A stretch of 64,000 bases of DNA, taken from NCBI RefSeq assembly GCF_036323735.1, contig NC_086034.1, positions 42,097,439-42,161,438 of the forward strand, given 5' to 3'. Source of the stretch: Rattus norvegicus (taxonomy: Eukaryota > Chordata > Mammalia > Rodentia > Muridae). This document shows positions 49,648 to 61,857 of this stretch, one piece after another. The notes beneath the pieces were generated by a model. It saw only the letters and a program-made list of their open reading frames with translations. It did no database searches and was not told the DNA's origin. The number at the start of each line of letters is the position of its first letter. Position 1 is the stretch's first letter. Both the position numbers and the translations under genes were made by a program.

Positions 49648-52237
49648 GAATTCGGTTAGTTTCCAATAGGCCGCAGTAGTAATAAGTGGACTGTTCGGGA
49701 TATAGAAAAATTTTCACGAATGGACTCAAAATTTCTAGGCGAATACAGTGAGTTCCCAATGGGACATGCTTGTATGAGTGTACTTTTCAATATGTAACAA
49801 CATTTTAAGGAACGGACTCTAAGTATCATGGTGAATTCAGTAGGTTCCCAATAGGATTCGCATGTAATAAGCTTGTTATTCAAGATAGAGCAACGTTTTA
49901 AGGAAGGGAAACACTGTTTCTCTGTGAATTCAGTTAGTTCCCAGTAGCAGGCTCTTGTAATATGCGTACTTCTAAAGATTTATCAAAATTTGGTGTGCCG
50001 AATCTGAGTAACATGGTGAATTCGGTTAGTTCCCAATAGGCCGCAGTAGTAATAAGTGGACTGTTCGGGATATAGAAAAACATTCACGAATGGACTCAAA
50101 ATTTCTAGGCGAATTCAGTGAGTTCCCAATGGGACATGCTTGTATGAGTGTGCTTTTCAATATGTAACAATATTTTACGGAACGGACTCTAAATATCATG
50201 GTGAATTCAGTAGGTTCCCAATAGGATTCGCATGTAATAAGCTTGTTATTCAAGATAGAGCAACGTTTTAAGGAACGGAAACACTGTTTCTCTGTGAATT
50301 CAGTTAGTTCCCAGTAGCAGGCTCTTGTAATATGCGTACTTCTAAAGATTTATCAAAATTTGGTGTGCCGAATCTGAGTAACATGGTGAATTCGGTTACT
50401 TTCCAATAGGCCGCAGTAGTAATAAGTGGACTGTTCGGGATATAGAAAAATTTTCACGAATGGACTCAAAATTTCTAGGCGAATACAGTGAGTTCCCAAT
50501 GGGACATGCTTGTATGAGTGTACTTTTCAATATGTAACAACATTTTACGGAAAGGACTCTAAGTATCATGGTGAATTCAGTAGGTTCCCAATAGGATTCG
50601 CATGTAATAAGCTTGTTATTCAAGATAGAGCAACGTTTTAAGGAACGGAAACACTGTTTCTCTGTGAATTCAGTTAGTTCCCAGTAGCAGGCTCTTGTAA
50701 TATGCGTACTTCTAAAGATTTATCAAAATTTGGAGTGCCGAATCTGAGTAACATGGTGAATTCGGTTAGTTTCCAATAGGCCGCAGTAGTAATAAGTGGA
50801 CTGTTCGGGATATAGAAAAATTTTCACGAATGGACTCAAAATTTCTAGGCGAATACAGTGAGTTCCCAATGGGACATGCTTGTATGAGTGTACTTTTCAA
50901 TATGTAACAACATTTTACGGAAAGGACTCTAAGTATCATGGTGAATTCAGTAGGTTCCCAATAGGATTCGCATGTAATAAGCTTGTTATTCAAGATAGAG
51001 CAACGTTTTAAGGAACGGAAACACTGTTTCTCTGTGAATTCAGTTAGTTCCCAGTAGCAGGCTCTTGTAATATGCGTACTTCTAAAGATTTATCAAAATT
51101 TGGAGTGCCGAATCTGAGTAACATGGTGAATTCGGTTAGTTTCCAATAGGCCGCAGTAGTAATAAGTGGACTGTTCGGGATATAGAAAAATTTTCACGAA
51201 TGGACTCAAAATTTCTAGGCGAATACAGTGAGTTCCCAATGGGACATGCTTGTATGAGTGTACTTTTCAATATGTAACAACATTTTAAGGAACGGACTCT
51301 AAGTATCATGGTGAATTCAGTAGGTTCCCAATAGGATTCGCATGTAATAAGCTTGTTATTCAAGATAGTGCAACGTTTTAAGGAACGGAAACACTGATTC
51401 TCTGTGAATTCAGTTAGTTCCCAGTAGCAGGCTCTTGTAATATGCGTACTTCTAAAGATTTATCAAAATTTGGTGTGCCGAATCTGAGTAACATGGTGAA
51501 TTCGGTTAGTTTCCAATAGGCCGCAGTAGTAATAAGTGGACTGTTCGGGATATAGAAAAATTTTCACGAATGGACTCAAAATTTCTAGGCGAATACAGTG
51601 AGTTCCCAATGGGACATGCTTGTATGAGTGTACTTTTCAATATGTAACAACATTTTACGGAACGGACTCTAAGTATCATGGTGAATTCAGTAGGTTCCCA
51701 ATAGGATTCGCATGTAATAAGCTTGTTATTCAAGATAGAGCAACGTTTTAAGGAACGGAAACACTGTTTCTCTGTGAATTCAGTTAGTTCCCAGTAGCAG
51801 GCTCTTGTAATATGCGTACTTCTAAAGATTTATCAAAATTTGGAGTGCCGAATCTGAGTAACATGGTGAATTCGGTTAGTTTCCAATAGGCCGCAGTAGT
51901 AATAAGTGGACAGTTCGGGATATAGAAAAATTTTCACGAATGGACTCAAAATTTCTAGGCGAATACAGTGAGTTCCCAATGGGACATGCTTGTATGAGTG
52001 TACTTTTCAATATGTAACAACATTTTAAGGAACGGACTCTAAGTATCATGGTGAATTCAGTAGGTTCCCAATAGGATTCGCATGTAATAAGCTTGTTATT
52101 CAAGATAGAGCAACGTTTTAAGGAACGGAAACACTGATTCTCTGTGAATTCAGTTAGTTCCCAGTAGCAGGCTCTTGTAATATGCGTACTTCTAAAGATT
52201 TATCAAAATTTGGTGTGCCGAATCTGAGTAACATTGT
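49648..52237 (+). repeat. Main HOR, unit 16: (R/T)-Y-L-L'-R-V-R (seven monomers)
   Basis: The first monomer is R-like through s2 but ends with the T-type GGAAGGGAAAC and the pre-Y s4, so a T has been replaced in its 5' part by R. Y has GATTCGCATG instead of its usual GATTCACATG. L' (50758) matches the L' at 44098, and V is again preceded by GGTGTGCC. The last R has GGACAG. Confidence 0.9.
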
Positions 52238-54457
52238 GAATTCGGTTAGTTTCCAATAGGCCGCAATAGTAATAAGTGGACTGTTCGGGATATAGAAAAA
52301 TTTTCACGAATAGAATCAAAATTTCTAGGCGAATTCAGTGAGTTCCCAAAGGGACATGCTTGTGTGAGTGTGCTTTTCAATATGTAACAACATTTTAAGG
52401 AACGGACTCTAAGTATCATGGTGAATTCAGTAGGTTCCCAATAGGATTCGCATGTAATAAGCTTGTTATTCAAGATAGAGCAACGTTTTAAGGAAGGGAA
52501 ACACTGTTTCTCTGTGAATTCAGTTAGTTCCCAGTAGCAGGCTCTTGTAATATGCGTACTTCTAAAGATTTATCAAAATTTGGTGTGCCGAATCTGAGTA
52601 ACATGGTGAATTCGGTTAGTTCCCAATAGGCCGCAGTAGTAATAAGTGGACTGTTCGGGATATAGAAAAACATTCACGAATGGATTCAAAATTTCTAGGC
52701 GAATTCAGTGAGTTCCCAATGGGACATGCTTGTATGAGTGTGCTTTTCAATATGTAACAATATTTTACGGAACGGACTCTAAATATCATGGTGAATTCAG
52801 TAGGTTCCCAATAGGATTCACATGTAATAAGCTTGTTATTCAAGATAGAGCAACGTTTTAAGGAACGGAAACACTGTTTCTCTGTGAATTCAGTTAGTTC
52901 CCAGTAGCAGGCTCTTGTAATATGCGTACTTCTAAAGATTTATCAAAATTTGGTGTGCCGAATCTGAGTAACATGGTGAATTCGGTTACTTTCCAATAGG
53001 CCGCAGTAGTAATAAGTGGACTGTTCGGGATATAGAAAAATTTTCACGAATGGACTCAAAATTTCTAGGCGAATACAGTGAGTTCCCAATGGGACATGCT
53101 TGTATGAGTGTACTTTTCAATATGTAACAACATTTTACGGAAAGGACTCTAAGTATCATGGTGAATTCAGTAGGTTCCCAATAGGATTCGCATGTAATAA
53201 GCTTGTTATTCAAGATAGAGCAACGTTTTAAGGAACGGAAACACTGTTTCTCTGTGAATTCAGTTAGTTCCCAGTAGCAGGCTCTTGTAATATGCGTACT
53301 TCTAAAGATTTATCAAAATTTGGAGTGCCGAATCTGAGTAACATGGTGAATTCGGTTAGTTTCCAATAGGCCGCAGTAGTAATAAGTGGACTGTTCGGGA
53401 TATAGAAAAATTTTCACGAATGGACTCAAAATTTCTAGGCGAATACTGTGAGTTCCCAATGGGACATGCTTGTATGAGTGTACTTTTCAATATGTAACAA
53501 CATTTTAAGGAACGGACTCTAAGTATCATGGTGAATTCAGTAGGTTCCCAATAGGATTCGCATGTAATAAGCTTGTTATTCAAGATAGTGCAACGTTTTA
53601 AGGAACGGAAACACTGATTCTCTGTGAATTCAGTTAGTTCCCAGTAGCAGGCTCTTGTAATATGCGTACTTCTAAAGATTTATCAAAATTTGGAGTGCCG
53701 AATCTGAGTAACATGGTGAATTCGGTTAGATTCCAATAGGCCGCAGTAGTAATAAGTGGACTGTTCGGGATATAGAAAAATTTTCACGAATGGACTCAAA
53801 ATTTCTAGGCGAATACAGTGAGTTCCCAATGGGACATGCTTGTATGAGTGTACTTTTCAATATGTAACAACATTTTACGGAACGGACTCTAAGTATCATG
53901 GTGAATTCAGTAGGTTCCCAATAGGATTCGCATGTAATAAGCTTGTTATTCAAGATAGAGCAACGTTTTAAGGAACGGAAACACTGTTTCTCTGTGAATT
54001 CAGTTAGTTCCCAGTAGCAGGCTCTTGTAATATGCGTACTTCTAAAGATTTATCAAAATTTGGAGTGCCGAATCTGAGTAACATGGTGAATTCGGTTAGT
54101 TTCCAATAGGCCGCAGTAGTAATAAGTGGACTGTTCGGGATATAGAAAAATTTTCACGAATGGACTCAAAATTTCTAGGCGAATACAGTGAGTTCCCAAT
54201 GGGACATGCTTGTATGAGTGTACTTTTCAATATGTAACAACATTTTAAGGAACGGACTCTAAGTATCATGGTGAATTCAGTAGGTTCCCAATAGGATTCG
54301 CATGTAATAAGCTTGTTATTCAAGATAGAGCAACGTTTTAAGGAACGGAAACACTGATTCTCTGTGAATTCAGTTAGTTCCCAGTAGCAGGCTCTTGTAA
54401 TATGCGTACTTCTAAAGATTTATCAAAATTTGGTGTGCCGAATCTGAGTAACATTGT
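52238..54457 (+). repeat. Main HOR T-Y-L-R-V-R, unit 17
   Basis: Canonical order. Y has GGATTCAAAA and V has GGTTAGATTCC, as in the unit at 47428. The first R has a private GAATACTGTG. Confidence 0.92.
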
Positions 54458-56307
54458 GAATTCGGTTAGTTTCCAATAGGCCGCAATAGTAATAAGTGGA
54501 CTGTTCGGGATATAGAAAAATTTTCACGAATAGAATCAAAATTTCTAGGCGAATTCAGTGAGTTCCCAAAGGGACATGCTTGTGTGAGTGTGCTTTTCAA
54601 TATGTAACAACATTTTAAGGAACGGACTCTAAGTATCATGGTGAATTCAGTAGGTTCCCAATAGGATTCGCATGTAATAAGCTTGTTATTCAAGATAGAG
54701 CAACGTTTTAAGGAAGGGAAACACTGTTTCTCTGTGAATTCAGTTAGTTCCCAGTAGCAGGCTCTTGTAATATGCGTACTTCTAAAGATTTATCAAAATT
54801 TGGTGTGCCGAATCTGAGTAACATGGTGAATTCGGTTAGTTCCCAATAGGCCGCAGTAGTAATAAGTGGACTGTTCGGGATATAGAAAAACATTCACGAA
54901 TGGACTCAAAATTTCTAGGCGAATTCAGTGAGTTCCCAATGGGACATGCTTGTATGAGTGTGCTTTTCAATATGTAACAATATTTTACGGAACGGACTCT
55001 AAATATCATGGTGAATTCAGTAGGTTCCCAATAGGATTCACATGTAATAAGCTTGTTATTCAAGATAGAGCAACGTTTTAAGGAACGGAAACACTGTTTC
55101 TCTGTGAATTCAGTTAGTTCCCAGTAGCAGGCTCTTGTAATATGCGTACTTCTAAAGATTTATCAAAATTTGGTGTGCCGAATCTGAGTAACATGGTGAA
55201 TTCGGTTAGTTTCCAATAGGCCGCAGTAGTAATAAGTGGACTGTTCGGGATATAGAAAAATTTTCACGAATGGACTCAAAATTTCTAGGCGAATACAGTG
55301 AGTTCCCAATGGGACATGCTTGTATGAGTGTACTTTTCAATATGTAACAACATTTTAAGGAACGGACTCTAAGTATCATGGTGAATTCAGTAGGTTCCCA
55401 ATAGGATTCGCATGTAATAAGCTTGTTATTCAAGATAGTGCAACGTTTTAAGGAACGGAAACACTGATTCTCTGTGAATTCAGTTAGTTCCCAGTAGCAG
55501 GCTCTTGTAATATGCGTACTTCTAAAGATTTATCAAAATTTGGAGTGCCGAATCTGAGTAACATGGTGAATTCGGTTAGTTTCCAATAGGCCGCAGTAGT
55601 AATAAGTGGACTGTTCGGGATATAGAAAAATTTTCACGAATGGACTCAAAATTTCTAGGCGAATACAGTGAGTTCCCAATGGGACATGCTTGTATGAGTG
55701 TACTTTTCAATATGTAACAACATTTTACGGAACGGACTCTAAGTATCATGGTGAATTCAGTAGGTTCCCAATAGGATTCGCATGTAATAAGCTTGTTATT
55801 CAAGATAGAGCAACGTTTTAAGGAACGGAAACACTGTTTCTCTGTGAATTCAGTTAGTTCCCAGTAGCAGGCTCTTGTAATATGCGTACTTCTAAAGATT
55901 TATCAAAATTTGGAGTGCCGAATCTGAGTAACATGGTGAATTCGGTTAGTTTCCAATAGGCCGCAGTAGTAATAAGTGGACTGTTCGGGATATAGAAAAA
56001 TTTTCACGAATGGACTCAAAATTTCTAGGCGAATACAGTGAGTTCCCAATGGGACATGCTTGTATGAGTGTACTTTTCAATATGTAACAACATTTTAAGG
56101 AACGGACTCTAAGTATCATGGTGAATTCAGTAGGTTCCCAATAGGATTCGCATGTAATAAGCTTGTTATTCAAGATAGAGCAACGTTTTAAGGAACGGAA
56201 ACACTGATTCTCTGTGAATTCAGTTAGTTCCCAGTAGCAGGCTCTTGTAATATGCGTACTTCTAAAGATTTATCAAAATTTGGTGTGCCGAATCTGAGTA
56301 ACATTGT
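54458..56307 (+). repeat. Main HOR, unit 18: T-Y-R-V-R (five monomers)
   Basis: L is missing. The R at 55198 is preceded by the L-associated GGTGTGCC but starts GGTTAGTTTCC, so the exchange between L and R lies between about 55173 and 55209. Confidence 0.9.
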
Positions 56308-57047
56308 GAATTCGGTTAGTTTCCAATAGGCCGCAATAGTAATAAGTGGACTGTTCGGGATATAGAAAAATTTTCACGAATAGAATCAAAATTTCTAGGC
56401 GAATTCAGTGAGTTCCCAAAGGGACATGCTTGTGTGAGTGTGCTTTTCAATATGTAACAACATTTTAAGGAACGGACTCTAAGTATCATGGTGAATTCAG
56501 TAGGTTCCCAATAGGATTCGCATGTAATAAGCTTGTTATTCAAGATAGAGCAACGTTTTAAGGAACGGAAACACTGTTTCTCTGTGAATTCAGTTAGTTC
56601 CCAGTAGCAGGCTCTTGTAATATGCGTACTTCTAAAGATTTATCAAAATTTGGAGTGCCGAATCTGAGTAACATGGTGAATTCGGTTAGTTTCCAATAGG
56701 CCGCAGTAGTAATAAGTGGTCTGTTCGGGATATAGAAAAATTTTCACGAATGGACTCAAAATTTCTAGGCGAATACAGTGAGTTCCCAATGGGACATGCT
56801 TGTATGAGTGTACTTTTCAATATGTAACAACATTTTAAGGAACGGACTCTAAGTATCATGGTGAATTCAGTAGGTTCCCAATAGGATTCGCATGTAATAA
56901 GCTTGTTATTCAAGATAGAGCAACGTTTTAAGGAACGGAAACACTGATTCTCTGTGAATTCAGTTAGTTCCCAGTAGCAGGCTCTTGTAATATGCGTACT
57001 TCTAAAGATTTATCAAAATTTGGTGTGCCGAATCTGAGTAACATTGT
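56308..57047 (+). repeat. T-W unit (two monomers, 740 bp)
   Basis: First appearance of W (56678), an R-like monomer with AGTGGTCTGTTC. The T before it ends GGAACGGAAAC, not the GGAAGGGAAAC found where T precedes Y. Confidence 0.92.
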
Positions 57048-58527
57048 GAATTCGGTTAGTTTCCAATAGGCCGCAATAGTAATAAGTGGACTGTTCGGGA
57101 TATAGAAAAATTTTCACGAATAGAATCAAAATTTCTAGGCGAATTCAGTGAGTTCCCAAAGGGACATGCTTGTGTGAGTGTGCTTTTCAATATGTAACAA
57201 CATTTTAAGGAACGGACTCTAAGTATCATGGTGAATTCAGTAGGTTCCCAATAGGATTCGCATGTAATAAGCTTGTTATTCAAGATAGAGCAACGTTTTA
57301 AGGAAGGGAAACACTGTTTCTCTGTGAATTCAGTTAGTTCCCAGTAGCAGGCTCTTGTAATATGCGTACTTCTAAAGATTTATCAAAATTTGGTGTGCCG
57401 AATCTGAGTAACATGGTGAATTCGGTTAGTTCCCAATAGGCCGCAGTAGTAATAAGTGGACTGTTCGGGATATAGAAAAACATTCACGAATGGACTCAAA
57501 ATTTCTAGGCGAATTCAGTGAGTTCCCAATGGGACATGCTTGTATGAGTGTGCTTTTCAATATGTAACAATATTTTACGGAACGGACTCTAAATATCATG
57601 GTGAATTCAGTAGGTTCCCAATAGGATTCACATGTAATAAGCTTGTTATTCAAGATAGAGCAACGTTTTAAGGAACGGAAACACTGTTTCTCTGTGAATT
57701 CAGTTAGTTCCCAGTAGCAGGCTCTTGTAATATGCGTACTTCTAAAGATTTATCAAAATTTGGTGTGCCGAATCTGAGTAACATGGTGAATTCGGTTACT
57801 TTCCAATAGGCCGCAGTAGTAATAAGTGGACTGTTCGGGATATAGAAAAATTTTCACGAATGGACTCAAAATTTCTAGGCGAATACAGTGAGTTCCCAAT
57901 GGGACATGCTTGTATGAGTGTACTTTTCAATATGTAACAAAATTTTACGGAAAGGACTCTAAGTATCATGGTGAATTCAGTAGGTTCCCAATAGGATTCG
58001 CATGTAATAAGCTTGTTATTCAAGATAGAGCAACGTTTTAAGGAACGGAAACACTGTTTCTCTGTGAATTCAGTTAGTTCCCAGTAGCAGGCTCTTGTAA
58101 TATGCGTACTTCTAAAGATTTATCAAAATTTGGAGTGCCGAATCTGAGTAACATGGTGAATTCGGTTAGTTTCCAATAGGCCGCAGTAGTAATAAGTGGA
58201 CTGTTCGGGATATAGAAAAATTTTCACGAATGGACTCAAAATTTCTAGGCGAATACAGTGAGTTCCCAATGGGACATGCTTGTATGAGTGTACTTTTCAA
58301 TATGTAACAACATTTTAAGGAACGGACTCTAAGTATCATGGTGAATTCAGTAGGTTCCCAATAGGATTCGCATGTAATAAGCTTGTTATTCAAGATAGTG
58401 CAACGTTTTAAGGAACGGAAACACTGATTCTCTGTGAATTCAGTTAGTTCCCAGTAGCAGGCTCTTGTAATATGCGTACTTCTAAAGATTTATCAAAATT
58501 TGGTGTGCCGAATCTGAGTAACATGGT
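57048..58527 (+). repeat. T-Y-L-R unit (four monomers)
   Basis: T ends GGAAGGG and is followed by Y. L (57788) has a private ACAAAATTTTACGG. R has GATAGTGC and joins the next T without V-R. Confidence 0.92.
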
Positions 58528-59637
58528 GAATTCGGTTAGTTTCCAATAGGCCGCAATAGTAATAAGTGGACTGTTCGGGATATAGAAAAATTTTCACGAA
58601 TAGAATCAAAATTTCTAGGCGAATTCAGTGAGTTCCCAAAGGGACATGCTTGTGTGAGTGTGCTTTTCAATATGTAACAACATTTTAAGGAACGGACTCT
58701 AAGTATCATGGTGAATTCAGTAGGTTCCCAATAGGATTCGCATGTAATAAGCTTGTTATTCAAGATAGAGCAACGTTTTAAGGAACGGAAACACTGTTTC
58801 TCTGTGAATTCAGTTAGTTCCCAGTAGCAGGCTCTTGTAATATGCGTACTTCTAAAGATTTATCAAAATTTGGAGTGCCGAATCTGAGTAACATGGTGAA
58901 TTCGGTTAGTTTCCAATAGGCCGCAGTAGTAATAAGTGGTCTGTTCGGGATATAGAAAAATTTTCACGAATGGACTCAAAATTTCTAGGCGAATACAGTG
59001 AGTTCCCAATGGGACATGCTTGTATGAGTGTACTTTTCAATATGTAACAACATTTTAAGGAACGGACTCTAAGTATCATGGTGAATTCAGTAGGTTCCCA
59101 ATAGGATTCGCATGTAATAAGCTTGTTATTCAAGATAGAGCAACGTTTTAAGGAACGGAAACACTGTTTCTCTGTGAATTCAGTTAGTTCCCAGTAGCAG
59201 GCTCTTGTAATATGCGTACTTCTAAAGATTTATCAAAATTTGGAGTGCCGAATCTGAGTAACATGGTGAATTCGGTTAGTTTCCAATAGGCCGCAGTAGT
59301 AATAAGTGGTCTGTTCGGGATATAGAAAAATTTTCACGAATGGACTCAAAATTTCTAGGCGAATACAGTGAGTTCCCAATGGGACATGCTTGTATGAGTG
59401 TACTTTTCAATATGTAACAACATTTTAAGGAACGGACTCTAAGTATCATGGTGAATTCAGTAGGTTCCCAATAGGATTCGCATGTAATAAGCTTGTTATT
59501 CAAGATAGAGCAACGTTTTAAGGAACGGAAACACTGATTCTCTGTGAATTCAGTTAGTTCCCAGTAGCAGGCTCTTGTAATATGCGTACTTCTAAAGATT
59601 TATCAAAATTTGGTGTGCCGAATCTGAGTAACATGGT
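58528..59637 (+). repeat. T-W-W unit (three monomers, 1110 bp)
   Basis: T (58528) is preceded by ACATGG rather than ACATTG and ends GGAACGG. Two W monomers follow at 58898 and 59268; the first ends ACTGTTTCTC and the second ACTGATTCTC. Confidence 0.92.
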
Positions 59638-60377
59638 GAATTCGGTTAGTTTCCAATAGGCCGCAATAGTAATAAGTGGACTGTTCGGGATATAGAAAAA
59701 TTTTCACGAATAGAATCAAAATTTCTAGGCGAATTCAGTGAGTTCCCAAAGGGACATGCTTGTGTGAGTGTGCTTTTCAATATGTAACAACATTTTAAGG
59801 AACGGACTCTAAGTATCATGGTGAATTCAGTAGGTTCCCAATAGGATTCGCATGTAATAAGCTTGTTATTCAAGATAGAGCAACGTTTTAAGGAACGGAA
59901 ACACTGTTTCTCTGTGAATTCAGTTAGTTCCCAGTAGCAGGCTCTTGTAATATGCGTACTTCTAAAGATTTATCAAAATTTGGAGTGCCGAATCTGAGTA
60001 ACATGGTGAATTCGGTTAGTTTCCAATAGGCCGCAGTAGTAATAAGTGGTCTGTTCGGGATATAGAAAAATTTTCACGAATGGACTCAAAATTTCTAGGC
60101 GAATACAGTGAGTTCCCAATGGGACATGCTTGTATGAGTGTACTTTTCAATATGTAACAACATTTTAAGGAACGGACTCTAAGTATCATGGTGAATTCAG
60201 TAGGTTCCCAATAGGATTCGCATGTAATAAGCTTGTTATTCAAGATAGAGCAACGTTTTAAGGAACGGAAACACTGATTCTCTGTGAATTCAGTTAGTTC
60301 CCAGTAGCAGGCTCTTGTAATATGCGTACTTCTAAAGATTTATCAAAATTTGGTGTGCCGAATCTGAGTAACATTGT
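59638..60377 (+). repeat. T-W unit (two monomers, 740 bp)
   Basis: T is preceded by ACATGG and ends GGAACGG; W follows at 60008. Confidence 0.92.
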
Positions 60378-61857
60378 GAATTCGGTTAGTTTCCAATAGG
60401 CCGCAATAGTAATAAGTGGACTGTTCGGGATATAGAAAAATTTTCACGAATAGAATCAAAATTTCTAGGCGAATTCAGTGAGTTCCCAAAGGGACATGCT
60501 TGTGTGAGTGTGCTTTTCAATATGTAACAACATTTTAAGGAACGGACTCTAAGTATCATGGTGAATTCAGTAGGTTCCCAATAGGATTCGCATGTAATAA
60601 GCTTGTTATTCAAGATAGAGCAACGTTTTAAGGAAGGGAAACACTGTTTCTCTGTGAATTCAGTTAGTTCCCAGTAGCAGGCTCTTGTAATATGCGTACT
60701 TCTAAAGATTTATCAAAATTTGGTGTGCCGAATCTGAGTAACATGGTGAATTCGGTTAGTTCCCAATAGGCCGCAGTAGTAATAAGTGGACTGTTCGGGA
60801 TATAGAAAAACATTCACGAATGGACTCAAAATTTCTAGGCGAATTCAGTGAGTTCCCAATGGGACATGCTTGTATGAGTGTGCTTTTCAATATGTAACAA
60901 TATTTTACGGAACGGACTCTAAATATCATGGTGAATTCAGTAGGTTCCCAATAGGATTCACATGTAATAAGCTTGTTATTCAAGATAGAGCAACGTTTTA
61001 AGGAACGGAAACACTGTTTCTCTGTGAATTCAGTTAGTTCCCAGTAGCAGGCTCTTGTAATATGCGTACTTCTAAAGATTTATCAAAATTTGGTGTGCCG
61101 AATCTGAGTAACATGGTGAATTCGGTTACTTTCCAATAGGCCGCAGTAGTAATAAGTGGACTGTTCGGGATATAGAAAAATTTTCACGAATGGACTCAAA
61201 ATTTCTAGGCGAATACAGTGAGTTCCCAATGGGACATGCTTGTATGAGTGTACTTTTCAATATGTAACAACATTTTACGGAAAGGACTCTAAGTATCATG
61301 GTGAATTCAGTAGGTTCCCAATAGGATTCGCATGTAATAAGCTTGTTATTCAAGATAGAGCAACGTTTTAAGGAACGGAAACACTGTTTCTCTGTGAATT
61401 CAGTTAGTTCCCAGTAGCAGGCTCTTGTAATATGCGTACTTCTAAAGATTTATCAAAATTTGGAGTGCCGAATCTGAGTAACATGGTGAATTCGGTTAGT
61501 TTCCAATAGGCCGCAGTAGTAATAAGTGGACTGTTCGGGATATAGAAAAATTTTCACGAATGGACTCAAAATTTCTAGGCGAATACAGTGAGTTCCCAAT
61601 GGCACATGCTTGTATGAGTGTACTTTTCAATATGTAACAACATTTTAAGGAACGGACTCTAAGTATCATGGTGAATTCAGTAGGTTCCCAATAGGATTCG
61701 CATGTAATAAGCTTGTTATTCAAGATAGTGCAACGTTTTAAGGAACGGAAACACTGATTCTCTGTGAATTCAGTTAGTTCCCAGTAGCAGGCTCTTGTAA
61801 TATGCGTACTTCTAAAGATTTATCAAAATTTGGTGTGCCGAATCTGAGTAACATTGT
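60378..61857 (+). repeat. T-Y-L-R unit (four monomers)
   Basis: T ends GGAAGGG and is followed by Y. The R at 61488 has AATGGCACATGC, a marker shared only with the R at 63338, 1850 bp further on. Confidence 0.92.
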
